A DNA stretch of 38,150 nt from Bacillus sp. V5-8f (lineage in GTDB: Bacteria > Bacillota > Bacilli > Bacillales > DSM-1321): contig NZ_PGUW01000013.1 in assembly GCF_002863565.1 (NCBI RefSeq), positions 1 to 38,150 on the forward strand, given 5' to 3'. The notes beneath the pieces were generated by a model. That model worked only from the letters and a program-made list of their open reading frames with translations, was not told the DNA's origin and did not search any database. Below, piece by piece: positions 16,451-25,218 of this stretch; positions within the stretch are counted from its first letter, which is position 1; every line of letters starts with the position of its first letter. The translations under genes and the position numbers were made by a program.

Positions 16451-16536
16451 ATTAAATTGGCTTTTGCTCGGATGGAGTATGTTCGCCGAATAATTTGTTA
16501 TTATGCAAAAAAATAGATTTTTCGGGAGGAAATAAG

Positions 16537-16690
16537 ATGGTTACATGCTATCTGAAATATGTTTTTGACCCGTATAAAGTAAAGGGCTTCGAACAGAGGG
16601 TAACATTTGTATACGATTGGTTAATAAATTAGGCGGTACACATCTGGGTTATTTCATTCCGCATTAGGCTGCCAATAACTTTGAAAGATG
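16537..16690 (+). pseudogene. NIPSNAP-family protein, frameshifted
   Basis: GGGAGGAAA precedes ATG 16537. The frame MVTCYLKYVFDPYKVKGFEQ is the typical NIPSNAP start, then TAG at 16630. A neighbouring frame continues NKLGGTHLGYFIPH, TAG, AANNFE, matching the next part of the domain (K-F-G-G-T-H-x-G-Y). One frameshift, at least one nonsense codon and a missing C-terminal half show decay. NIPSNAP proteins are small ferredoxin-like dimeric alpha/beta barrel proteins of unknown activity. Confidence 0.65.
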
Positions 16691-16850
16691 GGAGAAAGGC
16701 CTACTTGGAAAACGGCGTTAACACTTTGAGAGCATCATTAATTCATTGATTATTCGAAATTTCTCATCAAGAAAGCTTGGTCTCTTTTAGACGTGAAAAT
16801 CAACAATATTTCTGGTTGCTTGTTCAACTAAGGATATGTGAATCAAACTC

Positions 16851-16876
16851 AGGGCTGCCATTTGGTGGCTCTTTTT
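16851..16876 (+). terminator. Terminator-like hairpin
   Basis: AGGGCTGCC (16851-16859) with GGTGGCTCT (16864-16872), partly by G-T pairs, followed by TTTTT. A second perfect hairpin, AAGGGTGCT/AGCACCCTT, lies at 16893-16922 without a T-run. Confidence 0.55.
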
Positions 16877-16964
16877 ACGACGGGCAGTTGCAAAGGGTGC
16901 TGGCGAATATCGTAGCACCCTTCATTCAGAGACGACATTTCGATAAAACGATTGGTTTGAGGTG

Positions 16965-17180
16965 AAAAGAATTGAATCCCAGATCAGATGGTGAAAATCC
17001 ATCCCCAAGGAGACTGCCCTAAACTTGGGAAGCCTAATCTAGGGCTATTTCGTGAGTATCGTCTGAAGGAGTTGTGTCAATCGGGAGACCGTTGTCGAAA
17101 AGGTAGACCATAATGCAAGAAGTGTGAAGCACGCGGCGAGATAACTTGGCGACTTTTCGAACAAGCATAAAGGGGATTAT
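16965..17180 (+). other. Unrecognised GC-richer stretch, possible structured RNA or coding remnant
   Basis: The 200 bases before the nupG promoter are clearly less AT-rich than their flanks and have several short helices: GATGG/CCATC around TGAAAAT, CCCAAG/CTTGGG, AGCC/GGGCT. Phrases such as GGTGAAAATCC and GGGAAGCC recall domain I of group II introns, but I find no domain V or reverse transcriptase. One frame is open with a single TAG in 62 codons (HPQGDCPKLGKPNLGLFREY). I cannot decide between these. Confidence 0.25.
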
Positions 17181-17235
17181 CAATAATTGTCACAAAATTA
17201 TATTAATATATTAATTCGGACATTTATTAATTCTA

Positions 17236-17263
17236 TTGATATTATATTTTTTATAGATATACT
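17236..17263 (+). promoter_or_regulatory. Promoter of the nupG riboswitch leader
   Basis: TTGATA (17236-17241), 16 bases, TATACT (17258-17263), ending 26 bases before the aptamer. Good sigma-A match in the expected place. Confidence 0.6.
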
Positions 17264-17289
17264 GATATTTATCCCTATAAAAATTATAT

Positions 17290-17358
17290 CCTTGTATAAT
17301 ATCAGTGAACATGGTCTGATAGTTTCTACCCGGCAGCCGTAAATGCAGGACTACAAGG
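17290..17358 (+). promoter_or_regulatory. Purine riboswitch aptamer, guanine class
   Basis: P1 is CCTTGTA/TACAAGG. P2 is ATCAG/CTGAT around a loop TGAACATGGT. P3 is CCGGCA/TGCAGG around GCCGTAAA. The junction TAGTTTCTACC is nearly invariant in this family. The J3-1 segment GGACTAC carries C at the ligand-reading position (position 74 of the xpt aptamer), which marks guanine/hypoxanthine binding; adenine types have T. It controls the NupG-type transporter downstream, as known for nupG in B. subtilis. Confidence 0.93.
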
Positions 17359-17442
17359 AAGTGTGCAAAATAATAGAGTCTACATATATTGGCTTTCCAG
17401 CAGGTAAACTAACCCACTACGGATAGGCCTTTACTGTTACCT

Positions 17443-17503
17443 AGCTCTTATTTTTCCATGCTTTCGGTCCAACTGCTGAAGGTATGAAGAATAAGGGCTT
17501 TTT
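17443..17503 (+). terminator. Riboswitch expression-platform terminator
   Basis: AGCTCTTATTTTTCCAT (17443-17459) pairs with ATGAAGAATAAGGGCT (17484-17499), with an inner CTTTC/GAAGG helix, followed by TTTTT. Purine bound to the aptamer would favour this stem and shut off nupG. The ATG at 17484 lies inside this stem and is therefore not the start codon. Confidence 0.8.
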
Positions 17504-17552
17504 CTCTGTATCAGAAGGATTTTTTGGGGAAAAATTACTGGAGGTTTTGACA

Positions 17553-18746
17553 TTGTACTTTCTATTGAACGCCATAGGCGTATTCGTTGTGCTTGGTCTA
17601 GTATACTTATGCTCTCCAAATAAACGCAATGTGAAATGGAAATTCATCCTGCTGTTATTAGTAACGGAATTCCTGCTTACCTGGTTCATGTTATCGACAA
17701 AAATAGGAACCTGGGTTATCAATCAAATCGCTTCTTTCTTCACGTGGCTTATTTCATGTGCAAACGAAGGAATCTCTTTCGTATTCCCTTCAGCCATGGC
17801 TAATGAACATGTCGATTTCTTTTTTAGTGCATTGATGCCTATCATTTTTATCATTACCTTCTTTGACATTTTGGCATACTTCGGGATATTGACGTGGATT
17901 ATTGATAAAGTAGGATGGGTCATTTCAAAAGTGTCCGGGTTGCCAAAGCTGGAGAGTTTCTTCTCCATCCAAATGATGTTCCTGGGAAACACGGAAGCAC
18001 TGGCTGTTCTGCGTCATCAGCTCAGCGTCTTGCAGCAGCAGCGTTTGTTGACTTTTGGAATCATGAGTATGAGCAGCATCAGCGGCTCCATTATAGGAGC
18101 CTATCTATCAATGGTACCCGCAACTTATGTATTTGTAGCGATTCCGCTAAACTGTTTGAATGCATTGTTGATAGCAAACATGTTAAATCCTGTCGATGTG
18201 AGCAAAGAGCAGGATATCGTGTATGTGCCGGATAAGGGGCAGCGCAAGGATTTCTTTTCTACGATATCAAACAGTATGCTGGTTGGTATCCGCATGGTGA
18301 TTGTCATTGCGGCTATGGTTATTGGCTACGTGGCTCTGACATCAAGTTTAAATGGGATACTGGGATTCTTTGTTGAGGGATTGACTATCCAGAAAATTTT
18401 CTCCATAATTTTTAGCCCATTCGCGTACTTGCTCGGCCTGTCAGGAGAGGACGCCAAGTATGTTGCCCAATTGATGGGCATTAAGCTTGCTACTAATGAA
18501 TTTGTGGCAATGCTTGACTTAAAGGATTCGATTGACAGCCTTGCTCCGCATACAGTAGCGGTTGCAGTAACCTTCCTGACGTCATTTGCGAATTTCAGTA
18601 CAGTAGGTATGATTTATGGTACTTTTAATTCTGTGGTGGATGAGGAAAAATCCCAGATAATCGGAAGAAATGTCTGGAAACTTCTCGTCAGCGGAATGGC
18701 TGTTTCTTTGCTAAGCGCGATGGTTGTCGGATTGTTCATATGGTAA
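17553..18746 (+). CDS. nupG: Purine nucleoside transporter, CNT family
   Basis: Start taken as TTG 17553 (MYFLLNAIGVFVV), 8 bases after TGGAGG; this gives 397 residues, the length of B. subtilis NupG, and leaves the ATG 69 bases upstream inside the terminator. Concentrative nucleoside transporter: multiple membrane spans, the re-entrant motif FFSIQMMFLGNTEALAVLRH, GIMSMSSISGSIIGAYLSMV, and KLATNEFVAMLDL, which hold nucleoside- and sodium/proton-binding residues. Takes up guanosine/inosine-type nucleosides across the cytoplasmic membrane for purine salvage. The guanine-class riboswitch in its leader fits that role. Single-gene unit ended by a strong terminator. Confidence 0.92.
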   Translation: MYFLLNAIGVFVVLGLVYLCSPNKRNVKWKFILLLLVTEFLLTWFMLSTKIGTWVINQIASFFTWLISCANEGISFVFPSAMANEHVDFFFSALMPIIFIITFFDILAYFGILTWIIDKVGWVISKVSGLPKLESFFSIQMMFLGNTEALAVLRHQLSVLQQQRLLTFGIMSMSSISGSIIGAYLSMVPATYVFVAIPLNCLNALLIANMLNPVDVSKEQDIVYVPDKGQRKDFFSTISNSMLVGIRMVIVIAAMVIGYVALTSSLNGILGFFVEGLTIQKIFSIIFSPFAYLLGLSGEDAKYVAQLMGIKLATNEFVAMLDLKDSIDSLAPHTVAVAVTFLTSFANFSTVGMIYGTFNSVVDEEKSQIIGRNVWKLLVSGMAVSLLSAMVVGLFIW

Positions 18747-18813
18747 GCATAAAACAGTTTACAAAGCAATATTACTAACGGCCTAGTTATAAACCGCTTT
18801 TTTAGCTTGTCAT

Positions 18814-18844
18814 GCGTTGATCAGTTTTCCTGATCAACGCTTTT
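18814..18844 (+). terminator. Terminator of nupG
   Basis: GCGTTGATCAG (18814-18824) and CTGATCAACGC (18830-18840) form a perfect 11-bp stem, followed by TTTT. Confidence 0.85.
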
Positions 18845-19056
18845 GTCTGGAGGAGAAATTATAGAACACTTCGGCTTTGTTCTTAAACTAACGGATTCTT
18901 GAGTTGATAATTGCGACGATCTAAGGGGAAGTTTTATTAAATCTTATTAAACATGCAATATTAGGACGCTAAAAAGACTCCTTTTTTCGATGAATATATG
19001 AAAACAATTAAGAGGAGGTACAGGCTAGGACAATGCGTAAGCAAAAAAATCTTATA

Positions 19057-19161
19057 TTATTTAGGCCTGCCTGCGTCTGTCTGTATGACACAGGAAGAAC
19101 ATCCTATTTTCTTCAAAGCGTCTTTCAGAGGTAAATCGCCGCGTAGCTCATGGACAATCAT
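19057..19161 (-). pseudogene. 34-codon open frame, protein-like, unrecognised
   Basis: Between nupG and the TetR gene, the minus strand reads MIVHELRGDLPLKDALKKIG then CSSCVIQTDAGRPK. The helix-like middle and CSSC motif look like real protein, but a stop lies five codons before the ATG, there is no ribosome binding site and no family comes to mind. Probably a remnant. The rest of 18845-19350 holds a CTTAAACTAACGG repeat fragment (18882) and very AT-rich DNA. Confidence 0.25.
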
Positions 19162-19350
19162 GTAATGTCTTTTCTATCAAAAGGTATTAGAAGCGGTTTA
19201 AATAAAAAATATTTGGAATATTTAGTTAAATACTTGATATTTTTTATCAACAAAAGTAGAATAAATTTAAATTTTAAACAATGTTTATTAAATGTTTAAA
19301 TTTCCCTTTTATCTTTTTTTTTGCAAAAGGCGTTGTTCCTGGAGGTTGTT

Positions 19351-19935
19351 ATGACTATTAGAGAAAGGAAGAATGCTAAAAAACGAGAAGATATTTTACG
19401 ATCCGCAGCCGGCATTCTCTCAAGAAAGGGCTATCAACGTACAACAATGGAGGATATCGCTGCCGAGCTGCTGATGACCAAAGGGGCCTTATACTATTAT
19501 TTTAAAAATAAGGAAGACTTAATGTATCAATGTCATAGCTTTATCTTGTCGAATGCAGTTGATACTCTTGGTAAGATTGTCGCTGTTGAAGGAACGGTGG
19601 TCGATAAATTAAGGAAAGCCATTATCACTCATATCGATTTTGCTATTAACGAAAAAGAGACCTTTAATATGATCATAAAACCAGATCAAACATTCACCGA
19701 TGATCGGCTCATGACGATTTTGGGACAACGTGAGGTGTATGCAGCGATTTTTGATCAGTTGATTCAGCAAGGTGTAGACAATGGGGAGTTTCATAAAGTG
19801 GACGTAAAAATGGTCCGCATGATTATACTAGGTGCTACCAACTGGATCCAACAATGGTATTCTCCGAAAGGACAGTACAATCAGAAGGAAGTCAGTAAGC
19901 TGTTTTCAGACTACCTATTAAGAATTCTGATATAA
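19351..19935 (+). CDS. TetR/AcrR family transcriptional regulator
   Basis: 194 residues from ATG 19351, with GGAGG five bases upstream. The N-terminal helix-turn-helix is clear: REDILRSAAGILSRKGYQRT, TMEDIAAELLMTKGALYYYF, KNKEDLMYQC. The C-terminal ligand domain (FDQLIQQGVDNGEFHKVDVK, then MVRMIILGATNWIQQWYSP) resembles the C-terminal domain of TetR regulators of fatty-acid or steroid degradation (KstR2/FadR-like), which often sense acyl-CoA. It sits 356 bases upstream of, and in the same direction as, an acyl-CoA-type catabolic cluster, so it is the likely repressor of that cluster. Its leader (19260-19305) has AT-rich inverted repeats such as TTTAAAC/GTTTAAA that could be operators. Ligand is inferred. 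Confidence 0.85.
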   Translation: MTIRERKNAKKREDILRSAAGILSRKGYQRTTMEDIAAELLMTKGALYYYFKNKEDLMYQCHSFILSNAVDTLGKIVAVEGTVVDKLRKAIITHIDFAINEKETFNMIIKPDQTFTDDRLMTILGQREVYAAIFDQLIQQGVDNGEFHKVDVKMVRMIILGATNWIQQWYSPKGQYNQKEVSKLFSDYLLRILI

Positions 19936-20291
19936 AATCTGAAGTTAATAAACTCAACCAATCCGCTTTTATACATTTTTGTAAGGGGATACAATACTCT
20001 TATAATGATTCCTCATCATAGCCAACGTCCTGAAAAAATGAGACTTCAGCCACAGAATTTACTTTATCCCATCGCATTTGCCTATTTGAATTTTAATAAA
20101 AAAGTGTAAGTTATGCGTCTATCTATTTACTTAGTAAAATATCTCTTTAATTAGATTAATTGACTTTAGACGAAACGGAATATTAATCTATCCGCTGTAT
20201 AATTCTGGAGAGCGTTTCGTATCTGGTGCAAAACAAAGCAATTAGTCAAAAACTTTATTCGTTTTATAAATAACATTGAGGTGAGATGAAG
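19936..20291. other. Intergenic before the catabolic genes
   Basis: No gene or terminator stem recognised. GAGGTGA at 20278-20284 is the ribosome binding site of the next gene. Confidence 0.4.
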
Positions 20292-21278
20292 ATGAGAAGA
20301 TGGATTGTAAAAGAACTTGGTGATCCTGAGACGGCCCTGCAACTGGCGAATTTAACAGAGGCTTCTCTAGAAGAGGGACAGGTGCGCATTGATGTCGATG
20401 CAGCGGCCCTTAATTTTTTTGATATCTTGCAATGCCAGGGAAAATACCAGGAAAAACACCCATTACCCTTTACACCGGGTGCAGAGATAGGAGGGATCAT
20501 TTCTGAGGTGGGGCCAGGTGTATCTCTTAAAATCGGACAGCGGGTGCTTGCCACTCCCAAATTGCCGAATGGGGGACTTTCCCAAAGTGTGACTGTGCAA
20601 GAGGAAAATGTTTATCCGATTCCGGATTCCATGTCCTTAAGCGATGCCGCAGCATTGTTTATTACTTACCAAACGGCATATTATGCCCTTCATCGATCTG
20701 CTGGAATCCAAGCGGGCGATGTACTATTGGTTCATGCAGGTTCTGGCGGTGTGGGCTCCGCTGCCATACAGCTTGGAGTGGCCGCCGGTGCACGTGTCAT
20801 TGCAACGGCTGGCAGTGAAGAAAAATGTAAGATATGCGAGGAGCTTGGCGCAGAACGAGCCATCAATTACAGCACGCAGGATTTTGTCAGCATCGTGAAA
20901 GAAGTAACAGACGGAAAAGGAGCCAATATTATCTTTGACCCAGTTGGAGGGGATACATTCGATCGTTCCCGCAAATGCATCGCGTTTGAAGGCCGGCTCC
21001 TGGTGATTGGATTCGCTGGCGGACGCATTGCTGATGCCCCTACCAACCATGCTTTAGTTAAAAACTATTCCATTGTAGGTGTCCATTGGGGACTCTTTGG
21101 AAGGCTGTTTCCTGAAAAGGTGGTACAGGCACATGAGGAGCTTATCTCTTTATATGAGAAGGGGGCGATTAAGCCTCTCATCTATAATGAGTTTGCTTTT
21201 GAAGAGGTGCCTCATGCCCTTTCATTATTGGGAGCACGAAAAACCTGGGGAAAGCTGATCGTCAGGCCGCATTCCTGA
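20292..21278 (+). CDS. Zinc-free NADPH:quinone oxidoreductase (MDR superfamily)
   Basis: 328 residues from ATG 20292 (MRRWIVKELGDPE), 7 bases after GAGGTGA; an ATG six bases earlier is possible. Medium-chain dehydrogenase/reductase fold: GroES-like domain with AALNFFDILQCQGKY and PFTPGAEIGGIISEVGPGV, then the cofactor motif VHAGSGGVGSAAIQLG (about 147-162). The zinc ligands of alcohol dehydrogenases are absent, as in quinone oxidoreductases and some enoyl/acryloyl-CoA reductases. First gene of the TetR-linked cluster, ahead of acyl-CoA synthetase. In this setting it might act on an unsaturated carbonyl intermediate or acyl-CoA. Family sure, substrate not. Confidence 0.85.
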   Translation: MRRWIVKELGDPETALQLANLTEASLEEGQVRIDVDAAALNFFDILQCQGKYQEKHPLPFTPGAEIGGIISEVGPGVSLKIGQRVLATPKLPNGGLSQSVTVQEENVYPIPDSMSLSDAAALFITYQTAYYALHRSAGIQAGDVLLVHAGSGGVGSAAIQLGVAAGARVIATAGSEEKCKICEELGAERAINYSTQDFVSIVKEVTDGKGANIIFDPVGGDTFDRSRKCIAFEGRLLVIGFAGGRIADAPTNHALVKNYSIVGVHWGLFGRLFPEKVVQAHEELISLYEKGAIKPLIYNEFAFEEVPHALSLLGARKTWGKLIVRPHS

Positions 21279-21442
21279 TCATTCACAGACAATGTGCACT
21301 GTATGCCAATAAGCTTAAAGGGGGTGGTGGTTTTCAATAAGGAGAAAAAACAAGTACAGGGATACTGTTTCTAGCGGTTCTTTTATCCAAAACCGATCGA
21401 AGGAAAGATGTTTCGTTTCGCGAACAAATGGGGGTGAAGATC

Positions 21443-23056
21443 ATGGCCGATTATTGGGGTCAAACTCATAAGCTTGTCTCCGAAAGCGATGTACAGGGCA
21501 TTAAAATAAAGGTTTACAACACAAGGCCGCGTAATTTAAATGAAACGCTCGCGGAAGCTGTAAGGCGTTTTCCGGATAAGGTTGCCCTTGTTCATGAAGA
21601 CCAACAGATTACCTACAAAGCGCTCAAGGCGAAGGTAAATCAAATCGCCTGGCAGTTAAAAAATACGTATGGAATTAAAAAAGGTGATCGAGTAGCTTTT
21701 CTACTAATGAATGGCATTCCATTTGTTGCGGGAGTATACGCAGCCCTACAGATCGGAGCGGTCGCGGTCCCGCTAAATACAAAGCTGAAAGCAACTGAAT
21801 TAGAGTACATGCTCACCAATTCGGGAGCGAAAATTCTGATTGCAAACAAGGAATGGTGGCCGAATGTTGAGCCGGTCAGGAACGCCATACCTACAGAAAA
21901 GATTTTTATTACGGACGAACAGACACCGGATAGGACCCTTCCTTTTTCACGCCTGATACAGGGACATCCTGGGGAAATAGAAGAGGAGCAACTAGACGAA
22001 CACGACAGTGCGTTCATCATGTATACCTCGGGCACTACCGGAAAACCAAAAGGGGCTTTAATAACCCACTTCAACATGATCCACACAGCCATGAATTATG
22101 AGCATTGCTACAACCTGTCATCTGACGATTCAACTGTCATTGCGGTCCCTGTTTTTCATATTACGGGACTGGCGGCACAGCTTATCACTTTTATATATTT
22201 GGGTGGGAAGATTGTTCTGATGCCAATGTTCAACCCAAAAAAATTCCTCGAGATTCTGCAAAACGAACATATCACTCACGTTATTGCCTCACCGACCGTT
22301 TATGTCATGACACTAATGGAACCAGATCTGCAAGATTACAAGATAGAAAGCTTTCGTGTAGGAGGCTTTGGTGGCGCTCCAATGCCAGGGGAAACATTAG
22401 TCGGTTTAAAGAAATGGATTCCGAACATCGAACTCCATAACACATACGGTTTAACGGAAACAACCTCACCTGCTGTTATCATGCCAACTGAACATCAAAT
22501 GCAAAAAATTAGTTCTGTAGGGGTGCCTACACCAGTTACGGAAGTCAAAATCGTCAATCCTGATACCAATGAAGAAGTTATGCTGGGAGAAGTCGGAGAG
22601 TTGGTTTTTAAAGGACCGATGGTTATTCGGGAATATTGGAACAATGAAGAAGCTACCAGCAAGGCCATTAAGGATGGCTGGTTTTCTACTGGCGATCTCG
22701 CCATGATGGATGAAGATGGCTTCATTACGATCATGGACCGAATTAAAGATATGATCAACCGCGGCGGGGAAAAAATCTATTCCGTGGAAGTGGAAGATAT
22801 TTTATATGCCAATCAAAAAATTATGGACGCAGCGATTGTTGGCGTGCCGGACGATAAGTATGGCGAAGCAGTTAAAGCTTGCGTAGTCCCACGTGCTGGT
22901 GAGGAACTTACGGAAAAAGACGTCCAGGATTGGGTGAAAGAGCGACTAGCGAAGTATAAGGTTCCCAAATACGTTGAAATCATGGAGGTTTTACCACGAA
23001 ATCCAAATGGAAAAGTGATCAAAACACAATTGCGTTATATTCCTAAATTTATTTAA
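21443..23056 (+). CDS. Acyl-CoA synthetase (AMP-forming)
   Basis: 537 residues from ATG 21443 ([16 protein letters not shown]), after GGGGGTGA. All adenylate-forming motifs are present: P-loop [11 protein letters not shown] (about 194-204), [11 protein letters not shown] (about 332-342), FSTGDLA (about 413-419), [20 protein letters not shown] (about 434-453), and PNGKVIK with the catalytic Lys near residue 522. It joins a carboxylic acid to CoA via the acyl-AMP. Chain length cannot be told; the overall look is of medium/long-chain fatty-acid or aromatic-acid ligases. It is followed after 16 bases by the phosphotriesterase-family gene. Cytoplasmic enzyme; activates the substrate of this cluster. 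Confidence 0.88.
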   Translation: MADYWGQTHKLVSESDVQGIKIKVYNTRPRNLNETLAEAVRRFPDKVALVHEDQQITYKALKAKVNQIAWQLKNTYGIKKGDRVAFLLMNGIPFVAGVYAALQIGAVAVPLNTKLKATELEYMLTNSGAKILIANKEWWPNVEPVRNAIPTEKIFITDEQTPDRTLPFSRLIQGHPGEIEEEQLDEHDSAFIMYTSGTTGKPKGALITHFNMIHTAMNYEHCYNLSSDDSTVIAVPVFHITGLAAQLITFIYLGGKIVLMPMFNPKKFLEILQNEHITHVIASPTVYVMTLMEPDLQDYKIESFRVGGFGGAPMPGETLVGLKKWIPNIELHNTYGLTETTSPAVIMPTEHQMQKISSVGVPTPVTEVKIVNPDTNEEVMLGEVGELVFKGPMVIREYWNNEEATSKAIKDGWFSTGDLAMMDEDGFITIMDRIKDMINRGGEKIYSVEVEDILYANQKIMDAAIVGVPDDKYGEAVKACVVPRAGEELTEKDVQDWVKERLAKYKVPKYVEIMEVLPRNPNGKVIKTQLRYIPKFI

Positions 23057-23072
23057 AAGGGGAAATTATAAT

Positions 23073-24090
23073 ATGAGCAAATTAGTCAATACAGTGTTAG
23101 GTCCAGTATCCGCAGACGAATTGGGAAAAACGTTAATGCATGAACACTTCTTTTTCCAGGTTATTATGCCAACCCGATCTATGCTGTTGACCGAAATGAG
23201 GTCGTTCGAGTTGGTGTAGAGGTGCGGAAAAAGTTAAATCGCACGGGGTAAGTACCGTGGTCGACGTGACTCCCAACGATACGGGAAGGGACCCTGAAAT
23301 CTTAAGGGAAATTTCAGAACGGACCGGTATTCATATCATTTGTGCAACAGGCTATTATTATGAAGGAGAAGGGGTTCCGGCCTATTTTAAATTCAAGCAG
23401 GCTCTGGGGGCGGCGGAAGATGAAATTTATGAGCTGTATATGTCGGAAATTACAAATGGAATGGCGAAGACCGGCATAAAACCTGGTGTAATAAAGCTTG
23501 GTACAAGTAAAGACCGGATCACCAATTACGAGGAAATATTTTTCCGAGTTGCGGCAAGGGTCCAAAAAGAAACGGGGATCTCCATTGTCACACATACCCA
23601 GGAAGGGACAATGGGGCCTGGGCAGGCTGCCCTTTTAACCTCTGAGGGGGCTGATCCTAAGCGGATCCTAATCGGGCATATGGATGGAAATACCGATATT
23701 AGTTATCAGCTGGAGACACTAAAGCACGGGGTTTTTGTCGGATTTGACCGATTTGGAATCCAGGGCTTTGTCGGTGCGCCGATGGACTCGCAAAGAATCG
23801 CAGTATTATTGGGGTTAATTGCTGCAGGATACTCAGAGCAATTGATGATGTCCCATGATACCGTAAATGTTTGGCTTGGAAAACCACCGGTATGGCCGGA
23901 GGAAATGAAAGAATTGATTAGATATTGGCAGCCAGGCCATATCTTTGAAAATATCATTCCTAGATTGAAAGAGGGCGGAGTAACAGAACAGCAGCTAAAA
24001 ACGATCTTCGTAAAAAATCCCAATGCGATATTTGGCGGAAGTGAGTATGAAGCAAGGTCAAACAAGTTGACGGATCCCATTGCACGGTAA
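23073..24090 (+). pseudogene. Phosphotriesterase-family hydrolase with two frameshifts
   Basis: AGGGGAA precedes ATG 23073. The gene begins MSKLVNTVLGPVSADELGKT with the metal motif LMHEHFFFQ (HxH). It shifts frame near 23158 (GYYANPIYAVDRNEVVRVGV) and again near 23218 (GAEKVKSHGVSTVVDV), then runs intact to 24090. The remaining metal/catalytic positions are kept: Lys in PGVIKLGTSK, His in SIVTHTQEG, His in ILIGHMDGN, Asp in MMSHDTVNV. So the active site is complete apart from two small indels, meaning very recent decay, or sequencing error. The family hydrolyses lactones, esters or phosphotriesters; a lactone or cyclic ester role fits this cluster (inference). Confidence 0.85.
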
Positions 24091-24220
24091 CCAGAGGAAC
24101 ACACATTTGAAAAGTGCGGGAAAGTGGGTTTCGCTTTTCCTGCCCACTTTATATACGGATGGAAACATAAAACGGGCAGAAGCTCGTATTAAAACTTTAA
24201 CTTGTGAGGAAGAACCCAAG

Positions 24221-25034
24221 ATGATAAAAACGATTGCAGTAATAGGTGCCGGTACCATGGGATGCGGGAGTCGTATTGCAGGATGTGCACGAAGGAATCA
24301 TTGAAAGAGGCTTACAGGAAATTTCAAATAATATTCAGCGAGGTGTACATAAAAATAAGATCAGTCAACAGGAAGCCGATCAGATTTTTGAATGTATTGA
24401 AGGAACCATTGATTTCATGGAAGTTTCTCAGGCTGATGTTGTCATTGAAGCGATCACTGAAAAAATGGAGGCTAAAAAAGAATTATTTAAAGAACTGGAT
24501 ACAGTTTGTAAACCAGCCGCCATTTTTGCTTCGAATACCTCGGGTTTAAGCATTACCGAGATGGCATCTGCTACAAAACGTCCTGAGCAAGTAATCGGCA
24601 CTCATTTTTTCTATCCTGTGCCACGAATGGAACTCGTTGAATTGGTCAGGGGGCACAAAACGAGCGACCAATGTTATGAAACCACGAAACAATTCATCGA
24701 GACTTTAAGAAAAAAAGAGATATCAGTTAAAGAAACTCCCCTTTTTGTGGTAAATCGAATCCTGATCCCGATGGTAAATGAAGCAATCTTTGTATTAGCA
24801 GAGGGAACAGCCAGTGCTGAGGAAATTGACGTTGCCTTAAAATTAGGAGCCCATCATCCCATTGGGCCACTGGCACTCGCAGATGTCATCGGACTGGACA
24901 CATTATTGCATGTGATTGAGACTTTATTCACGGAAACGGGGGATCCGAAATACCGTCCTTCTCCACTTCTGAAAAAAATGGTCCGGGCAGGTACGCTCGG
25001 TCGCAAAACTGGCGTTGGATTTTTTACCTACTAG
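24221..25034 (+). pseudogene. 3-hydroxyacyl-CoA dehydrogenase with an internal deletion
   Basis: GAGGAAG precedes ATG 24221. The Rossmann start MIKTIAVIGAGTMG is normal, but the next 15-20 residues of the NAD site are missing and the frame changes: the rest, VLQDVHEGIIERGLQEISNN to GRKTGVGFFTY, is in another frame. The later parts are intact: IEAITEKMEAKKELFKEL, FASNTSGLSI, GTHFFYPVPRMELVELV (catalytic His), and LADVIGLDTLLHVIETLF. Loss of more than one base shows true decay, not a read error. The type is that of 3-hydroxybutyryl-CoA dehydrogenase (Hbd/PaaH), oxidising an (S)-3-hydroxyacyl-CoA. It follows the phosphotriesterase-like gene. Confidence 0.85.
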
Positions 25035-25093
25035 TGCAGGGAAAGGGGACCACCGCGTGAAATGGTAAAGGACGGAGGAAAGGGAAACAACAC

Positions 25094-25120
25094 ATGAAAT
25101 ACAATCTGCTCCTGTCGTAG
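25094..25120 (+). pseudogene. Abrupt start of a lost gene
   Basis: A strong GGAGGAAAGGG lies before ATG 25094, but the frame stops after eight codons (MKYNLLLS). Good signals with no gene behind suggest a deletion removed the body of a fifth cluster gene. Confidence 0.3.
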
Positions 25121-25176
25121 ATTACTTTTTGTCAGTGAGGAAGTCTGACATACTTATGGAATTTTTAAAATATATA

Positions 25177-25190
25177 TGTAAACGGTTTCG
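25177..25190 (+). promoter_or_regulatory. cre-like site (CcpA)
   Basis: TGTAAACGGTTTCG matches the catabolite-responsive element consensus TGWAARCGYTWWCW at most positions. It lies 29 bases before the serine hydrolase start, so glucose repression is plausible. Confidence 0.4.
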
Positions 25191-25218
25191 AGATAAGTGT
25201 AAAGGGGAGATGGATAAG

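Noticed and set aside
16777..16965. 62-codon frame downstream of the NIPSNAP remnant
   Set aside because: No ribosome binding site, spans two hairpins, and no recognisable protein features.
16965..17060. Cobalamin riboswitch
   Set aside because: GGTGAAAATCC recalls it, but the invariant GCCACTG box and B12-related gene are absent.
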